From: Sinorhizobium arboris LMG 14919
Lineage (GTDB): Bacteria; Pseudomonadota; Alphaproteobacteria; Rhizobiales; Rhizobiaceae
Length of the DNA: 64,000 nt
NCBI RefSeq assembly: GCF_000427465.1
Contig: NZ_ATYB01000014.1
Span: 2,596,058 to 2,660,057, forward strand
Direction of reading: 5' to 3'
The notes beneath the pieces are model-generated. The model was not told the origin of the DNA and made no database searches. It worked only from the letters and a program-made list of their open reading frames with translations. This document shows, piece by piece, positions 37,720 to 47,573 of the stretch (its first letter is position 1; every line of letters starts with the position of its first letter). Position numbers and translations under genes: made by a program.

Positions 37720-39702
37720 ATGATCTCTCGCGAAAAACACGACCGGATGGCGAATGCAATCCGTTTCCTCTCCATGGACGCCGTCGAGAAGGCAAATTCC
37801 GGCCACCCTGGCCTCCCGATGGGCGCCGCCGATATCGCAACGGTGCTGTTCACCCGCTATCTGAGCTTCGACCCGAAAAACCCCTCCTGGCCGAACCGTG
37901 ACCGCTTCGTCCTGTCGGCCGGCCACGGGTCGATGCTCCTCTATTCGCTGCTCTATCTCACCGGCTACGACGACATCACCATCGACGAGATCAAGAACTT
38001 CCGCCAACTGGGGTCGCGCACGGCCGGCCACCCGGAATACGGCCATGCCGCCGGCATCGAGACGACCACCGGGCCGCTCGGCCAGGGGATCGCCAATGCG
38101 GTTGGCATGGCGATCGCCGAGCGCAAGCTGCGCGAGGAGTTCGGCAGCGATCTGATGGAGCATTACACCTATGTGCTCGCCGGCGACGGCTGCCTGATGG
38201 AAGGTGTGAGCCAGGAGGCCATCGCCCTTGCCGGGCACCTGAAGCTCAACAAGCTGATCGTCTTCTGGGACGACAACAACATCTCGATCGACGGTCCGAT
38301 CTCCATCGCCGACTCGACCGATCAGCACGCCCGTTTCCGCGCCTGCAAATGGCATACGATCGCCATCGACGGCCATGATCCGGAAGCGATCGCCGCCGCG
38401 ATCGAGGAGGCTCAGAAATCCGACAAGCCGACCATGATCGCCTGCAAGACCGTGATCGGCTTCGGTGCGCCGAACAAGGCCGGCACGCATAAGGTCCACG
38501 GCTCACCGCTCGGCGCCGAGGAAATCGCCGCCACCCGCAAGGCGCTCGGCTGGGAAGCCGAAGCTTTCACGGTTCCCTCGGACGTGCTCGACGCCTGGCG
38601 GATTGCCGGCCTGCGGTCGGCCAAGGCGCGCAAGGAGTGGGAAGAGCGGCTCGAAGCCGCCGAGGCGGAAAAGAAGGCCCATTTCGTCCGCCGTTTCTCC
38701 GGCGAACTCGAAGGCAGCCTCGCCTCCGCGATCGGCGCCTACAAGCAGAAGCTCGCCGAGACCAAGCCGTCGCCGGCAACCCGCAAGGCCTCGGAGGACG
38801 CGCTGGAAGTCATCAACGGCGTGCTTGCCGAGACGATCGGCGGCTCCGCCGACCTGACCGGCTCCAACAATACCAAGACGAGCCAGACCCATTCCATCAC
38901 CCCGGACGATTTCTCCGGCCGCTATATTCACTACGGTGTGCGTGAGCACGGCATGGCCGCAGCGATGAACGGCATGGCGCTGCATGGCGGTCTCATTCCC
39001 TATTCCGGCGGCTTCCTGATCTTCTCGGATTACTGCCGCCCCTCCATTCGCCTTGCCGCCCTCATGGGCATCCGCGTCATCCATGTGCTGACGCACGATT
39101 CCATTGGTCTCGGCGAGGACGGGCCGACCCATCAGCCGATCGAACACATGGCCGCGCTTCGGGCCATCCCGAATCTGCTGATGTTCCGCCCCGCGGATGC
39201 GACGGAGACCGCCGAATGCTGGCAGCTGGCCCTGGAAAACCGCAAGCGTCCCTCCGGTCTCGCACTCACCCGCCAGAACCTGATGGCGGTGCGCACGGAA
39301 TACGAGGAACAGAACCTCTGCGCCCGAGGCGCCTATGACCTGATCTCCGCAAGCGATGCGCAGGTGACGATTTTCGCTACCGGGTCGGAGGTCGAGATCG
39401 CCGTCAAGGCCTGCCAGACGCTGACGGCCAAGGGCATCGCGACGCGCGTCGTCTCCGTCCCCTGCTTCGAGCTCTTCGCCGAGCAGAGCGAGGACTATCA
39501 GCAGGCGATTATCGGCAATTCCCCGGTGAAGATCGCCGTCGAAGCCGGCATCCGCCAAGGTTGGGATCACTTCATCGGCAATGATGGCATCTTCATCGGC
39601 ATGTCGAGCTTCGGGGCTTCCGGGCCCTACAAGGATCTCTACAAGCACTTCGGCATTACGCCGGAAGTCGTGGTTGCGTCCGCCGAAGCCAAGCTGTCCT
39701 GA
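37720..39702 (+). CDS. tkt: Transketolase
   Basis: A thiamine-diphosphate enzyme of the pentose phosphate pathway, 660 residues. The N-terminus [29 protein letters not shown] is canonical, with [17 protein letters not shown], the ThDP motif [17 protein letters not shown] and NNISIDG. The pyrimidine domain shows [17 protein letters not shown] and [14 protein letters not shown]; the C-terminal domain follows. First of the tkt-gap-GLB-pgk run. A short imperfect hairpin (39711-39734) between tkt and gap could process or attenuate the transcript. Confidence 0.97.
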   Translation: MISREKHDRMANAIRFLSMDAVEKANSGHPGLPMGAADIATVLFTRYLSFDPKNPSWPNRDRFVLSAGHGSMLLYSLLYLTGYDDITIDEIKNFRQLGSRTAGHPEYGHAAGIETTTGPLGQGIANAVGMAIAERKLREEFGSDLMEHYTYVLAGDGCLMEGVSQEAIALAGHLKLNKLIVFWDDNNISIDGPISIADSTDQHARFRACKWHTIAIDGHDPEAIAAAIEEAQKSDKPTMIACKTVIGFGAPNKAGTHKVHGSPLGAEEIAATRKALGWEAEAFTVPSDVLDAWRIAGLRSAKARKEWEERLEAAEAEKKAHFVRRFSGELEGSLASAIGAYKQKLAETKPSPATRKASEDALEVINGVLAETIGGSADLTGSNNTKTSQTHSITPDDFSGRYIHYGVREHGMAAAMNGMALHGGLIPYSGGFLIFSDYCRPSIRLAALMGIRVIHVLTHDSIGLGEDGPTHQPIEHMAALRAIPNLLMFRPADATETAECWQLALENRKRPSGLALTRQNLMAVRTEYEEQNLCARGAYDLISASDAQVTIFATGSEVEIAVKACQTLTAKGIATRVVSVPCFELFAEQSEDYQQAIIGNSPVKIAVEAGIRQGWDHFIGNDGIFIGMSSFGASGPYKDLYKHFGITPEVVVASAEAKLS

Positions 39703-39771
39703 TCAAGCCTGGAGGACATTCCCGAATGCCCTCCTACCCACTACACGCATTCTGACAGGGAGAGACCCGAT

Positions 39772-40782
39772 ATGACAGTGAAAGTCGCCATTAACGGTTT
39801 TGGCCGCATCGGCCGCAACGTTCTCCGCGCCATCGTCGAATCCGGCCGCACGGACATCGAAGTCGTTGCCATCAACGACCTCGGCCCGGTCGAGACAAAC
39901 GCTCATCTGCTGCGCTTCGATTCCATCCACGGCCGCTTCCCGGCCGACGTGAAGGTCGACGGCGACGCGATCGTCATCAATAACGGCAAACCGATCCGGG
40001 TGACCGCGATCCGCAATCCGGCAGAACTGCCGCACAAGGATCTCGGCGTCGACATCGCGATGGAGTGCACCGGCATCTTCACGGCCCGTGACAAGGCAGC
40101 CGCTCATCTGGAAGCCGGCGCCAAGCGGGTCATCGTCTCGGCCCCGGCCGACGGCGCGGACCTGACGGTCGTATACGGCGTCAACCACGACAAGCTGACG
40201 AAGGATCATCTCGTCATCTCCAACGCATCCTGCACGACCAACTGCCTGGTACCGGTCGCCAAGGTGCTGCACGACGCCATCGGCATCGATCACGGCATGA
40301 TGACCACGATCCACTCCTACACGAACGACCAGCCGTCGCTCGACCAGATGCACAAGGATCTCTACCGTGCCCGCGCCGCGGCGCTGTCGATGATTCCGAC
40401 GTCGACGGGTGCTGCCAAGGCGGTCGGCCTCGTGCTGCCGGAACTCAAGGGCAAGCTCGACGGTATCTCCGTGCGCGTGCCGACCCCGAACGTCTCGGTC
40501 GTCGACCTTAAGTTCGTTGCCAAGCGCGAGACCACCAAGGAAGAGATCAACGCCGCCATCAAGGCTGCCGCCGATGGTCCGCTCAAGGGCGTTCTCGGCT
40601 ATACGCTTCAGCCGAACGTCTCGGTCGACTTCAACCATGACCCGCATTCCTCGGTCTTCCACATGGACCAGACCAAGGTGATGGAGGGCAAGTTCGTGTC
40701 GATCCTTTCCTGGTACGACAACGAATGGGGCTTCTCGAACCGCATGGCGGACACCGCGGTCGCCCTCGGCAAGCTCCTCTAA
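39772..40782 (+). CDS. gap: Glyceraldehyde-3-phosphate dehydrogenase, type I
   Basis: 336 residues. NAD-binding N-terminus [19 protein letters not shown], catalytic Cys154 in SNASCTTNC, active His in HSYTNDQ, and [13 protein letters not shown] near the end. It acts in glycolysis, Entner-Doudoroff and gluconeogenic flux, between tkt and pgk. The next gene starts five bases after the stop, so gap, the glycolipid-binding-fold gene and pgk form one unit. Confidence 0.98.
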   Translation: MTVKVAINGFGRIGRNVLRAIVESGRTDIEVVAINDLGPVETNAHLLRFDSIHGRFPADVKVDGDAIVINNGKPIRVTAIRNPAELPHKDLGVDIAMECTGIFTARDKAAAHLEAGAKRVIVSAPADGADLTVVYGVNHDKLTKDHLVISNASCTTNCLVPVAKVLHDAIGIDHGMMTTIHSYTNDQPSLDQMHKDLYRARAAALSMIPTSTGAAKAVGLVLPELKGKLDGISVRVPTPNVSVVDLKFVAKRETTKEEINAAIKAAADGPLKGVLGYTLQPNVSVDFNHDPHSSVFHMDQTKVMEGKFVSILSWYDNEWGFSNRMADTAVALGKLL

Positions 40783-40787
40783 GAGCG

Positions 40788-41378
40788 ATGTTCCGGCCCT
40801 TATCCTCAACGACGGTGCGCTGGCGCCCGCTCGGGGGGGAAGGGCTTGAACACCTGACGCTCAGGTCCGTGAACGCACCGCTCGGCGCGGCCATCCGCGC
40901 CGAAAGCGTTCTCATCGGCGAATCCGGCGGCAGGGCCTATGGCGTCCGCTACCGGATCGACTGCGATGCCGCCTGGCGCGTCTTTTCCTTTCTCATAGAA
41001 ACGACCGAAGGGCAGAGACTGCACCTCATGTCCGACGGGCATGGCCATTGGCGTAGCGCCGACGGAACGGCATTGCCGCAATTCGGTGGCTGCATCGATA
41101 TCGACCTCGCCGGCACGCCCTTCACAAACACGCTGCCGATCCGTCGCCTGGGCCTCACCCGGCAATCCGGCACCACCAGGCTCAAAATGCTCTATGTGCC
41201 CTTCGACAGCTTCGAGCCGACGGTCGACGGGCAGCATTACACTTGCCTGGACGACGGCAGGCTCTACCGTTACGAGGCTGCGGATGACGGCTTCACGGCG
41301 GACCTGCCGGTGGACGAGGACGGCCTCGTCGTGGACTACCCTACCCTGTTCCAGAGACTATCACCGGAGACCATCTGA
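40788..41378 (+). CDS. Putative glycolipid-binding-fold protein (DUF1089 type)
   Basis: A 196-residue protein starting [20 protein letters not shown]; the ATG at 40788 is five bases after the gap stop. It fits what I recall of the putative glycolipid-binding family: W-R-LE start, [51 protein letters not shown], and the [17 protein letters not shown] ending. No signal peptide or enzyme motif is seen, so it is cytoplasmic. Its stop overlaps the pgk start (TGATG), so translation is coupled. A function tied to glycolysis is inferred only from this placement. Confidence 0.8.
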   Translation: MFRPLSSTTVRWRPLGGEGLEHLTLRSVNAPLGAAIRAESVLIGESGGRAYGVRYRIDCDAAWRVFSFLIETTEGQRLHLMSDGHGHWRSADGTALPQFGGCIDIDLAGTPFTNTLPIRRLGLTRQSGTTRLKMLYVPFDSFEPTVDGQHYTCLDDGRLYRYEAADDGFTADLPVDEDGLVVDYPTLFQRLSPETI

Positions 41379-42577
41379 TGACTTTCAAGACTCTCGACGA
41401 CCTGACCGACATCGCCGGCAAGCGCGTCCTCGTGCGTGTCGACCTGAACGTTCCGGTCAAGGACGGCCAGGTGACGGACACCACCCGCATCGAGCGCGTG
41501 GCGCCGACCATTCGCGAGCTCTCCGAGAAGGGTGCGAAGGTCGTTCTGCTCGCGCATTTCGGCCGGCCCAAGGGCGAGCCGGTCGCCGACATGTCGCTGA
41601 AGGCGATCGCCTCCGCCGTCGAGGAGATCCTCGACCAGCGCGTCTATTTCGCGGCCGACTGCATCGGCGACAAGGCTGCCAACGCCATTGCCGAACTGAA
41701 CGACGGGGAAGTGCTGCTGCTCGAGAACACCCGCTTTCACAAAGGCGAGGAGAAGAACGATCCAGACTTCGTGACGGCGCTTGCCGCCAATGGCGACGTC
41801 TATGTCAACGACGCCTTCTCCGCCGCGCATCGCGCCCACGCCTCGACCGAGGGGCTCGCCCATCATCTTCCCGCCTATGCCGGCCGCACCATGCAGGCGG
41901 AGCTTGAAGCGCTCGAGAAGGGACTCGGCAATCCGAAGCGTCCGGTCGTCGCGATCGTCGGCGGCGCCAAGGTCTCGACCAAGATCGACCTTCTGCAGAA
42001 CCTCGTGAAGAAAGTCGACGCGCTCGTAATCGGCGGCGGCATGGCCAACACCTTTCTCGCGGCGCAAGGCGTCGATGTCGGAAAGTCGCTCTGCGAGCAC
42101 GATCTTGCCGACACCGCCAAGGGTATCCTCGCGGCCGCCTCGGATGCGGGATGCGCGATCGTGCTTCCCGTCGACGGCGTCGTCGCCCGTGAGTTCAAGG
42201 CCGGCGCCGACAACGAGATCGTCGATATCAACGCCATCCCTGCAGACGCCATGGTGCTTGACGTCGGGCCGAAATCGATCGAGGTCATCAACGAATGGAT
42301 CTCGCGCGCCGAAACGCTCGTGTGGAACGGACCGCTCGGCGCCTTCGAGATCGCGCCCTTCGACAGGGCGACCGTGGCAGCGGCGAAACACGCGGCAGCC
42401 CGCACGCGTGCAGGCTCGCTCGTCTCGGTCGCCGGTGGCGGCGATACGGTCGCAGCACTCAACCATGCCGAGGTCGCAGACGATTTCACCTATGTCTCGA
42501 CCGCCGGCGGCGCCTTCCTCGAATGGATGGAAGGCAAGCCCTTGCCGGGTGTCGATATTCTCCGACAGCGGAACTGA
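41378..42577 (+). CDS. pgk: Phosphoglycerate kinase
   Basis: 399 residues. The N-terminal motif [20 protein letters not shown], substrate residues in [30 protein letters not shown], hinge [15 protein letters not shown], nucleotide domain [16 protein letters not shown], and the C-terminal [13 protein letters not shown] are all present. It transfers phosphate between 1,3-bisphosphoglycerate and ADP. It overlaps the previous gene by one base; a 471-base gap with several hairpins separates it from fbaB. Confidence 0.98.
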   Translation: MTFKTLDDLTDIAGKRVLVRVDLNVPVKDGQVTDTTRIERVAPTIRELSEKGAKVVLLAHFGRPKGEPVADMSLKAIASAVEEILDQRVYFAADCIGDKAANAIAELNDGEVLLLENTRFHKGEEKNDPDFVTALAANGDVYVNDAFSAAHRAHASTEGLAHHLPAYAGRTMQAELEALEKGLGNPKRPVVAIVGGAKVSTKIDLLQNLVKKVDALVIGGGMANTFLAAQGVDVGKSLCEHDLADTAKGILAAASDAGCAIVLPVDGVVAREFKAGADNEIVDINAIPADAMVLDVGPKSIEVINEWISRAETLVWNGPLGAFEIAPFDRATVAAAKHAAARTRAGSLVSVAGGGDTVAALNHAEVADDFTYVSTAGGAFLEWMEGKPLPGVDILRQRN

Positions 42578-42605
42578 GCGCCGCGGCCTCCGCCTCGGCA
42601 TGTAA

Positions 42606-42640
42606 GGCGCGTCGCATTCAAATGACTCTTGCGATGCGCC
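42606..42640. repeat. Palindromic hairpin after pgk
   Basis: GGCGCGTCGCA and TGCGATGCGCC form an 11-bp stem with one G-T pair and a 13-base loop, 29 bases past the pgk stop. With no T-run it looks more like an extragenic palindrome or RNA-stabilising hairpin than a terminator. Confidence 0.5.
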
Positions 42641-42688
42641 ACTTTCCTGCATGCGGCTCAACAGAGGCTCCCGGTGAGCGCCACCGGA

Positions 42689-42728
42689 GCACTTCCGGGG
42701 GCTGCGACGGTTTTCAATCCGGAAGTGC
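42689..42728. repeat. 10-bp perfect inverted repeat between pgk and fbaB
   Basis: GCACTTCCGG and CCGGAAGTGC are perfectly complementary with a 20-base loop. They directly follow another small hairpin. Possibly part of a mosaic intergenic element together with the 42606 hairpin. Confidence 0.45.
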
Positions 42729-42872
42729 GTAGTCTCAAAGTGCTGCCGTTTCACTGCTTCAATGAACCGCTCTGACACTGGCAAGGTGACCCGGCGTTGC
42801 GCACCCGCCTTCTACGGGTGAGATGCAACTCCACGTCCGAGCCGACCCCATCCAAAATAATTACGATATTTC

Positions 42873-42899
42873 AAACGATTAAAATTATTTAAATCGTTT
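42873..42899. promoter_or_regulatory. Candidate operator upstream of fbaB
   Basis: AAACGATT and AATCGTTT are perfect inverted arms in an A/T-rich core, 150 bases before the fbaB start. The base composition and CG-centred half-sites recall LacI-type operators, but no regulator is adjacent. Confidence 0.35.
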
Positions 42900-43048
42900 T
42901 AGCCCATTTTACTGCCATTTTCCCGCACAGTATCTTCTGTTATCGCGCCTTTGTTCCTGAGGTGCGAACGACGCTTTCGCGCCTCCAGATCGAGATGGGT
43001 TTCATTCGCTGTTCCGCTGGTGATCGGCGCTGTGTGTAGGAGAAAGAC

Positions 43049-44074
43049 ATGAGCGAAAGACTGGAAGATATTGCGGTTGCGATGGTCGCCAATGGCCGGG
43101 GCCTGCTTGCCGCCGACGAGTCGACCGCAACGATCAAGAAGCGCTTCGACAGCATCGGCCTGGAGTCCACCGAGACGTCGCGGCGCGACTATCGTGAGAT
43201 GCTGCTGCGCTCGGACGATGCGATGCGCGAATATATCTCCGGCGTTATCCTCTACGAAGAGACGCTTTTCCAGAAGGCTGCCGACGGCACGCCCCTCGTC
43301 GACATCATTCGCAAGGCCGACTCGATCCCGGGCATCAAGGTCGATACCGGCGCCAAGCCAATGGCCCTTTTCCCCAACGAGACGATCACCGAGGGCCTTG
43401 ATGGGCTCGCCGCCCGTCTTGCCAAATATTACGAGGCGGGCGCCCGCTTCGCCAAATGGCGCGGCGTGATCGCCATTTCCGACACCCTTCCGAGCCGGGG
43501 CGCGATCGAGGCCAATGCCCACGCGCTGGCCCGCTATGCTGCGCTCTGCCAGGAAGCGAAGATCGTGCCGATCGTGGAGCCGGAAGTGCTGATGGACGGC
43601 GCCCCGGGCGATCACTCGATCGAGCGCTCGGCGGAAGTGACCGAATGGGTCCTGCGCACCGTGTTCGAGGAACTCGGCGCGCTTCGCGTCGTGCTCGAAG
43701 GCATGATCCTGAAGCCGAGCATGGTGATCGACGGCAAGAAGGCGCGCAAAGCGTCCGCCGAGGAGGTCGCCGAACGCACTATCACGGTGCTGAAGCGCAC
43801 CGTGCCGGCAGCCGTTCCCGGCATCGCCTTCCTCTCCGGCGGCCAGTCGACCGAAGAGGCGACGGCCCATCTTTCGGCGATGAATGCGACGCACGACCTC
43901 CCCTGGAAGCTCACCTTCTCCTATGGCCGCGCCCTGCAGCAGGAGGCGCTCAATGCCTGGGGCGGCAAGGCGGAAAACGTCGCCGCCGGCCAGCGCGCCT
44001 TCGCCCATCGCGCCAAGATGTGCAGCCTCGCCGCCAAGGGAAGCTGGACGAAGGATTTCGAAAGGGCCGCCTGA
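43049..44074 (+). CDS. fbaB: Fructose-bisphosphate aldolase, class I
   Basis: A Schiff-base aldolase of 341 residues cleaving fructose-1,6-bisphosphate. It shows the class I features LAADESTATIKKRFD near the N-terminus, GIKVDTGAKPM, AKWRGVIAI, PIVEPEVLMDG, and LEGMILKPSMV with the Schiff-base lysine, then FLSGGQSTEEAT. No zinc-binding class II pattern. It is preceded by AGGAG and followed by a strong terminator, so it is transcribed on its own although close to pgk. Confidence 0.96.
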   Translation: MSERLEDIAVAMVANGRGLLAADESTATIKKRFDSIGLESTETSRRDYREMLLRSDDAMREYISGVILYEETLFQKAADGTPLVDIIRKADSIPGIKVDTGAKPMALFPNETITEGLDGLAARLAKYYEAGARFAKWRGVIAISDTLPSRGAIEANAHALARYAALCQEAKIVPIVEPEVLMDGAPGDHSIERSAEVTEWVLRTVFEELGALRVVLEGMILKPSMVIDGKKARKASAEEVAERTITVLKRTVPAAVPGIAFLSGGQSTEEATAHLSAMNATHDLPWKLTFSYGRALQQEALNAWGGKAENVAAGQRAFAHRAKMCSLAAKGSWTKDFERAA

Positions 44075-44104
44075 GCGCCGAACTGGTTAAAGGGGAGAGA
44101 GGAG

Positions 44105-44138
44105 AAGGCCCGGCGGCAGCGATGCCGCCGGGCCTTTT
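44105..44138 (+). terminator. Rho-independent terminator of fbaB
   Basis: Stem AAGGCCCGGCGGCA pairing with TGCCGCCGGGCCTT around GCGA, then TTTT; 31 bases past the stop. Confidence 0.9.
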
Positions 44139-44253
44139 ACACGCCCCGCGCGCCCCGCATGTCTCGACAATTGTCAGGGAGACAAGTTCGCTGTTTCGGC
44201 GGCGCCGGAGACGTCCTTAAATCTGTACGATCTCCTGCTGACCAGAGGACTCC

Positions 44254-45171
44254 ATGAACAGCGTCTCCTTCGTTACCGTCGATGTCTTCACGGCCGAGCG
44301 TTTCGCCGGCAATCAGCTCGCAGTCATTCCTGATGCGCGGGGCTTGAGCGACGCCCGGATGCAGGCGATCGCGACCGAGTTCGGTTATTCCGAAGTCACC
44401 TTTGTCCTGCCGCCCGAAGATCCGGAGAACACTGCGCGCGTGCGCATTTTCACGCCGACGACCGAAGTGCCTTTTGCCGGCCATCCGAATGTCGGCACGG
44501 CCTTCGTGCTCGCCCGGCAAAAGGAAATCTTCGGCCGAAGGCCGGGCAACGCGTTGCGTTTCGAGGAAAAGGCGGGGCTGGTCGAGGTGAGCATTCTCGA
44601 CCGTGACGGCCTCGTTACCGGCGCAAGGATCGTCGCCCCGCAGGCGCTGAGGATCGGTCCCGCCATAGACGCCGCGACGATTGCCGCCTGCGCATCGCTG
44701 CACCAGGACGATCTCGCCGCGGGGTCCCACCCACCGGTGCGCATTTCGGTCGGGCTGCCCTTCGCCGTCGCCGAGTTGCGCGACCTGGACGCCCTTTCGA
44801 AGGCGCGGCCGAACGTCTCGGCTTTCGAGGAGGCGAATGTCCGCTATCCGCTCGCGGAAGACAGTTTCAGCCTGTTTCTCTATGCGCGAACGCGCGAGCA
44901 GCCGTCGCATGTGAGGGCACGCATGTTCGCGCCGCTCGACAACGTCATCGAAGACCCGGCAACCGGCAGCGCTTCGGCGGCGCTCGGCGCTTACCTCGTT
45001 TCGCTGCTCCCCGAGCCCGACGCCGAGGTCGAACTCGTTATCGAGCAGGGCGTGGAAATGGGGCGCCGCAGCCTCATTACCGTCGGCGTCGACAAGCGGA
45101 ACGGCGAAGTCCGAAAGGTCAGCGTCTCGGGCGATTGCGTTTCGGCGATGCGCGGCGAGATCGAGATCTGA
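44254..45171 (+). CDS. PhzF-family isomerase
   Basis: A 305-residue diaminopimelate-epimerase-fold protein of the PhzF family. The catalytic Glu is E47 in GYSEVTF; VRIFTPTTEVPFAGHPNVGTA and the second-domain counterpart DPATGSASAALGAYL are present. PhzF itself isomerises a phenazine intermediate, but most family members, including this one, have no phenazine genes nearby and unknown substrates. It converges with the cyclase gene, 12 bases apart. Confidence 0.9.
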   Translation: MNSVSFVTVDVFTAERFAGNQLAVIPDARGLSDARMQAIATEFGYSEVTFVLPPEDPENTARVRIFTPTTEVPFAGHPNVGTAFVLARQKEIFGRRPGNALRFEEKAGLVEVSILDRDGLVTGARIVAPQALRIGPAIDAATIAACASLHQDDLAAGSHPPVRISVGLPFAVAELRDLDALSKARPNVSAFEEANVRYPLAEDSFSLFLYARTREQPSHVRARMFAPLDNVIEDPATGSASAALGAYLVSLLPEPDAEVELVIEQGVEMGRRSLITVGVDKRNGEVRKVSVSGDCVSAMRGEIEI

Positions 45172-45183
45172 TCGCCGGATAGT

Positions 45184-47073
45184 TCAGCGCTTTCCGGCGG
45201 TGCAGTCTGTGAGCGCGTCGAGGAGGGCGCGGAAGCGGGGATCGTTGCGAACGGGGTCCAGGTCGGGGTCCTGGTTGAACCACAGGACATGATAGCTGGA
45301 ACTCTGCGGCACCACGATCTCCAGCAGCTCCAGCGCGCGCTCGCCCTCGCCGAGCAACGAGTAGACGCAGGCTGCATTGTACTGCGCGACCACATCGTCC
45401 GGATCGATCGCCAGCGCGCGGGAAATCCATTCCTTCGCACGTTCGGCCTCGCCCACATGCGCGAGTGCCAATGCGCCGCGATGGGCCGGGCTGGCGTTCT
45501 CGGGGTTCCTCTCCAGGGCGCGTTGCGCTCTTTCGATGCCGATCCGCGCCCAGCGCTGCCGCTCGGTCTCGATACCCAGCGAGAGATAGCAACCCATCAA
45601 ATGGATCGGCGAAAAATAATCGTCCGACCGGATTTCGGCCGCGCGCTCGAAGAATGTGATCGCTTCCTGAAAACGACCCTGCGCGAACAGGAAGCGCCCG
45701 TAATATAGATTCGCCTCGTAGAGCGACGAATCCAGCGCCAGAGCCTGGCGGAACTCACGACTCGCCTCCTCCGTTTGCCCGTCGTGGTTCAATGCGAGCC
45801 CGCGCGAGGCATGCGCTTCCGCCAGGTTCGGATCAAGCGCGAGCGCCCTGGCGCTCATGTCGAGGATGCTCTCCAGCGGAAACTCCTTTTCGTGCCAGTC
45901 CCTAATCGCACATTCGCACTCGGCGATGCCGGCATAGGCACGCGCATAGTTCGGATCGAGTTCGACGGCCTTCAGGAACATCCGGCGTGCAAGCAGCAGG
46001 TAGGGCCGGGTCCAGGTACGGGAGAACTGCCGGCCCCGGAGATAGTAGGTGTAGGCCTCGACGGAAGTCGTCGGGTCGCTTTCGATCGCCCTCTTCTCCT
46101 CCGGCAAGAGCTTTATCTTGAGCTGGTCGACGATCGCGTGCGTGATCTCGTCCTGGATCGCAAAGATATCCGTCAGGTCGCGGTCGTAGCGGTCGGCCCA
46201 AAGATGCCCGCCGGTCTGCGCGTCGATCAGCTGGCCGGTGATGCGCACGCGCTTGCCCGCCTTTCGCACGCTGCCTTCGAGGATAAAGCGGACGCCGAGC
46301 TCGTGGGCGATCTGCTTCACCTTCATGGCCCTGCCCTTGTAAGTGAAGACGGTGTTGCGCGCGACGACATGCAGGCGCGCGATCTTCGAAAGGTCGGTAA
46401 TAATGTCCTCGGTGATGCCGTCAGAGAAATATTCCTGCTCGGGATCGAGACTCATATTCGTAAATGGCAGGACGGCGATCGACAGTTCATAGCCGCGATC
46501 CACGACGCCGGGCGGTTCCGCCCGCTTGACCGCCGAATTGTCGCCGAGAGACACCGTGTAGACGCGGATGGTCGATGCGATGTTCTTCAGGCTGTATTCG
46601 CCCTTGTCGATGAAGCCGACATCCAGTCGCGACCCGACATGGTCGCGCACCGACGCCGAAACCGCGATGCCGGAGGGATCGGCCAAACCCTCGAGCCGCG
46701 CGGCGACATTGACGCCGTCGCCGAAGATGTCCCCGTCTTCGACGATCACGTCGCCGAGATGAATGCCGATCCTGAGCTCGATGCGCCTGTTCCTCGGCTG
46801 GTCTTCGTTGGAGGCGAGCATGCCGCGCTGGATCGCGGCTGCACAGGCGACCGCATTCACCACGCTCGAGAACTCGACGAGCATGCTGTCTCCCGCCAGC
46901 TTGACGATTCGGCCCTTGTGATCGGCGATCTTCGGCTCCAGCAACTCGCGGCGATGCCGCTTCAGTGCCGCGAGCGTACCGGCCTCATCCGCTCCCATGA
47001 GGCGGCTGTAGCCCACGACATCGGCTGCGAGAATGGCAGTGAGACGACGTTCCAACAGAGCCTCGATTTTCAT
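45184..47073 (-). CDS. Class III adenylate/guanylate cyclase with TolB-like and TPR domains
   Basis: A 629-residue soluble signalling protein; no signal peptide or membrane helix is seen. The start is the ATG at 47073, five codons inside a frame that opens at a GTG. The cyclase domain (about 9-170) has metal Asp18 (LAADVVGYSR) and Asp62 (KLAGDSMLVEF), the base-selecting Lys58, and DGVNVAARLE with the transition-state Asn and Arg, so it should be active. Next comes a TolB-like/FlgO-like segment (SIAVLPFTNMSLDPEQEYFS to about 335), then TPR repeats to the end. Rhizobia carry many such cyclases; the product (cAMP likely) and trigger are unknown. Confidence 0.88.
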   Translation of the reverse strand: MKIEALLERRLTAILAADVVGYSRLMGADEAGTLAALKRHRRELLEPKIADHKGRIVKLAGDSMLVEFSSVVNAVACAAAIQRGMLASNEDQPRNRRIELRIGIHLGDVIVEDGDIFGDGVNVAARLEGLADPSGIAVSASVRDHVGSRLDVGFIDKGEYSLKNIASTIRVYTVSLGDNSAVKRAEPPGVVDRGYELSIAVLPFTNMSLDPEQEYFSDGITEDIITDLSKIARLHVVARNTVFTYKGRAMKVKQIAHELGVRFILEGSVRKAGKRVRITGQLIDAQTGGHLWADRYDRDLTDIFAIQDEITHAIVDQLKIKLLPEEKRAIESDPTTSVEAYTYYLRGRQFSRTWTRPYLLLARRMFLKAVELDPNYARAYAGIAECECAIRDWHEKEFPLESILDMSARALALDPNLAEAHASRGLALNHDGQTEEASREFRQALALDSSLYEANLYYGRFLFAQGRFQEAITFFERAAEIRSDDYFSPIHLMGCYLSLGIETERQRWARIGIERAQRALERNPENASPAHRGALALAHVGEAERAKEWISRALAIDPDDVVAQYNAACVYSLLGEGERALELLEIVVPQSSSYHVLWFNQDPDLDPVRNDPRFRALLDALTDCTAGKR

Positions 47074-47236
47074 CTTGTGGCCAAGCACGGTAATTTAACC
47101 TTTTCCTGTCGTCATGTCGTGCAGAGACTCGGGGTCCATGGCCGCAACAATAGCGCGGCCCTTTCCCGGGATGCTGTTTCGCAAGGAACGCCGAAGTTGC
47201 CGGGGATCGATATCTCGCGCGGCGCCGCGCCGAGCT

Positions 47237-47392
47237 TCAAGGACGCAAAAGCACGGTGGCCATCATCACGACGATGGCGAAGACGGCAATCTTCCAGAAA
47301 TCGCGGCGCTGCCTGAGGCCCGGACAGCCGAGCGGCTTTATGAGCTGGACGCACATGGCCAACAGAAGGAGAAGCGTCAGTGCCTTTGACAT
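47237..47392 (-). CDS. Small membrane protein, hypothetical (51 residues)
   Basis: A short frame below the usual ORF size cut. It reads MSKALTLLLLLAMCVQLIKP, then a basic hinge (GCPGLRQRRDFWK) and a second hydrophobic segment (IAVFAIVVMMATVLLRP) before TGA. Two short helices around a positively charged turn suggest a hairpin in the inner membrane. GAG lies six bases before the ATG, a modest signal. Codon use fits the genome. It lies between the cyclase start and the MFS gene on the minus strand; function unknown. Confidence 0.55.
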   Translation of the reverse strand: MSKALTLLLLLAMCVQLIKPLGCPGLRQRRDFWKIAVFAIVVMMATVLLRP

Positions 47393-47573
47393 TCGCTCAT
47401 TTCCGGGAAGATCCGCCGCAATGGGAGCGACGTCATACGGACGTCACTTTTCGTCGCATAGAGGGCTATTGTTTTCGCCGTCGATTTGCAATGACCGGTG
47501 GCATGGATTTCCTTCGGCAGAGCGGCGGTCCTCGTCGTGGCATGCCGGAGGGTGAACGAATTCCTGGTGGACG

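Larger units (their letters stand above)
42578..43048. other. Intergenic region between pgk and fbaB
   Basis: The largest gap of this segment. The first 150 bases hold three inverted repeats (42606-42640; CCGGTG-AGCGC-CACCGG at 42671-42686; 42689-42728). The middle part (about 42850-42910) is strikingly A/T-rich for this genome and has an operator-like palindrome (42873-42899). The last 140 bases should hold the fbaB promoter and leader. No ORF is convincing. Confidence 0.6.
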
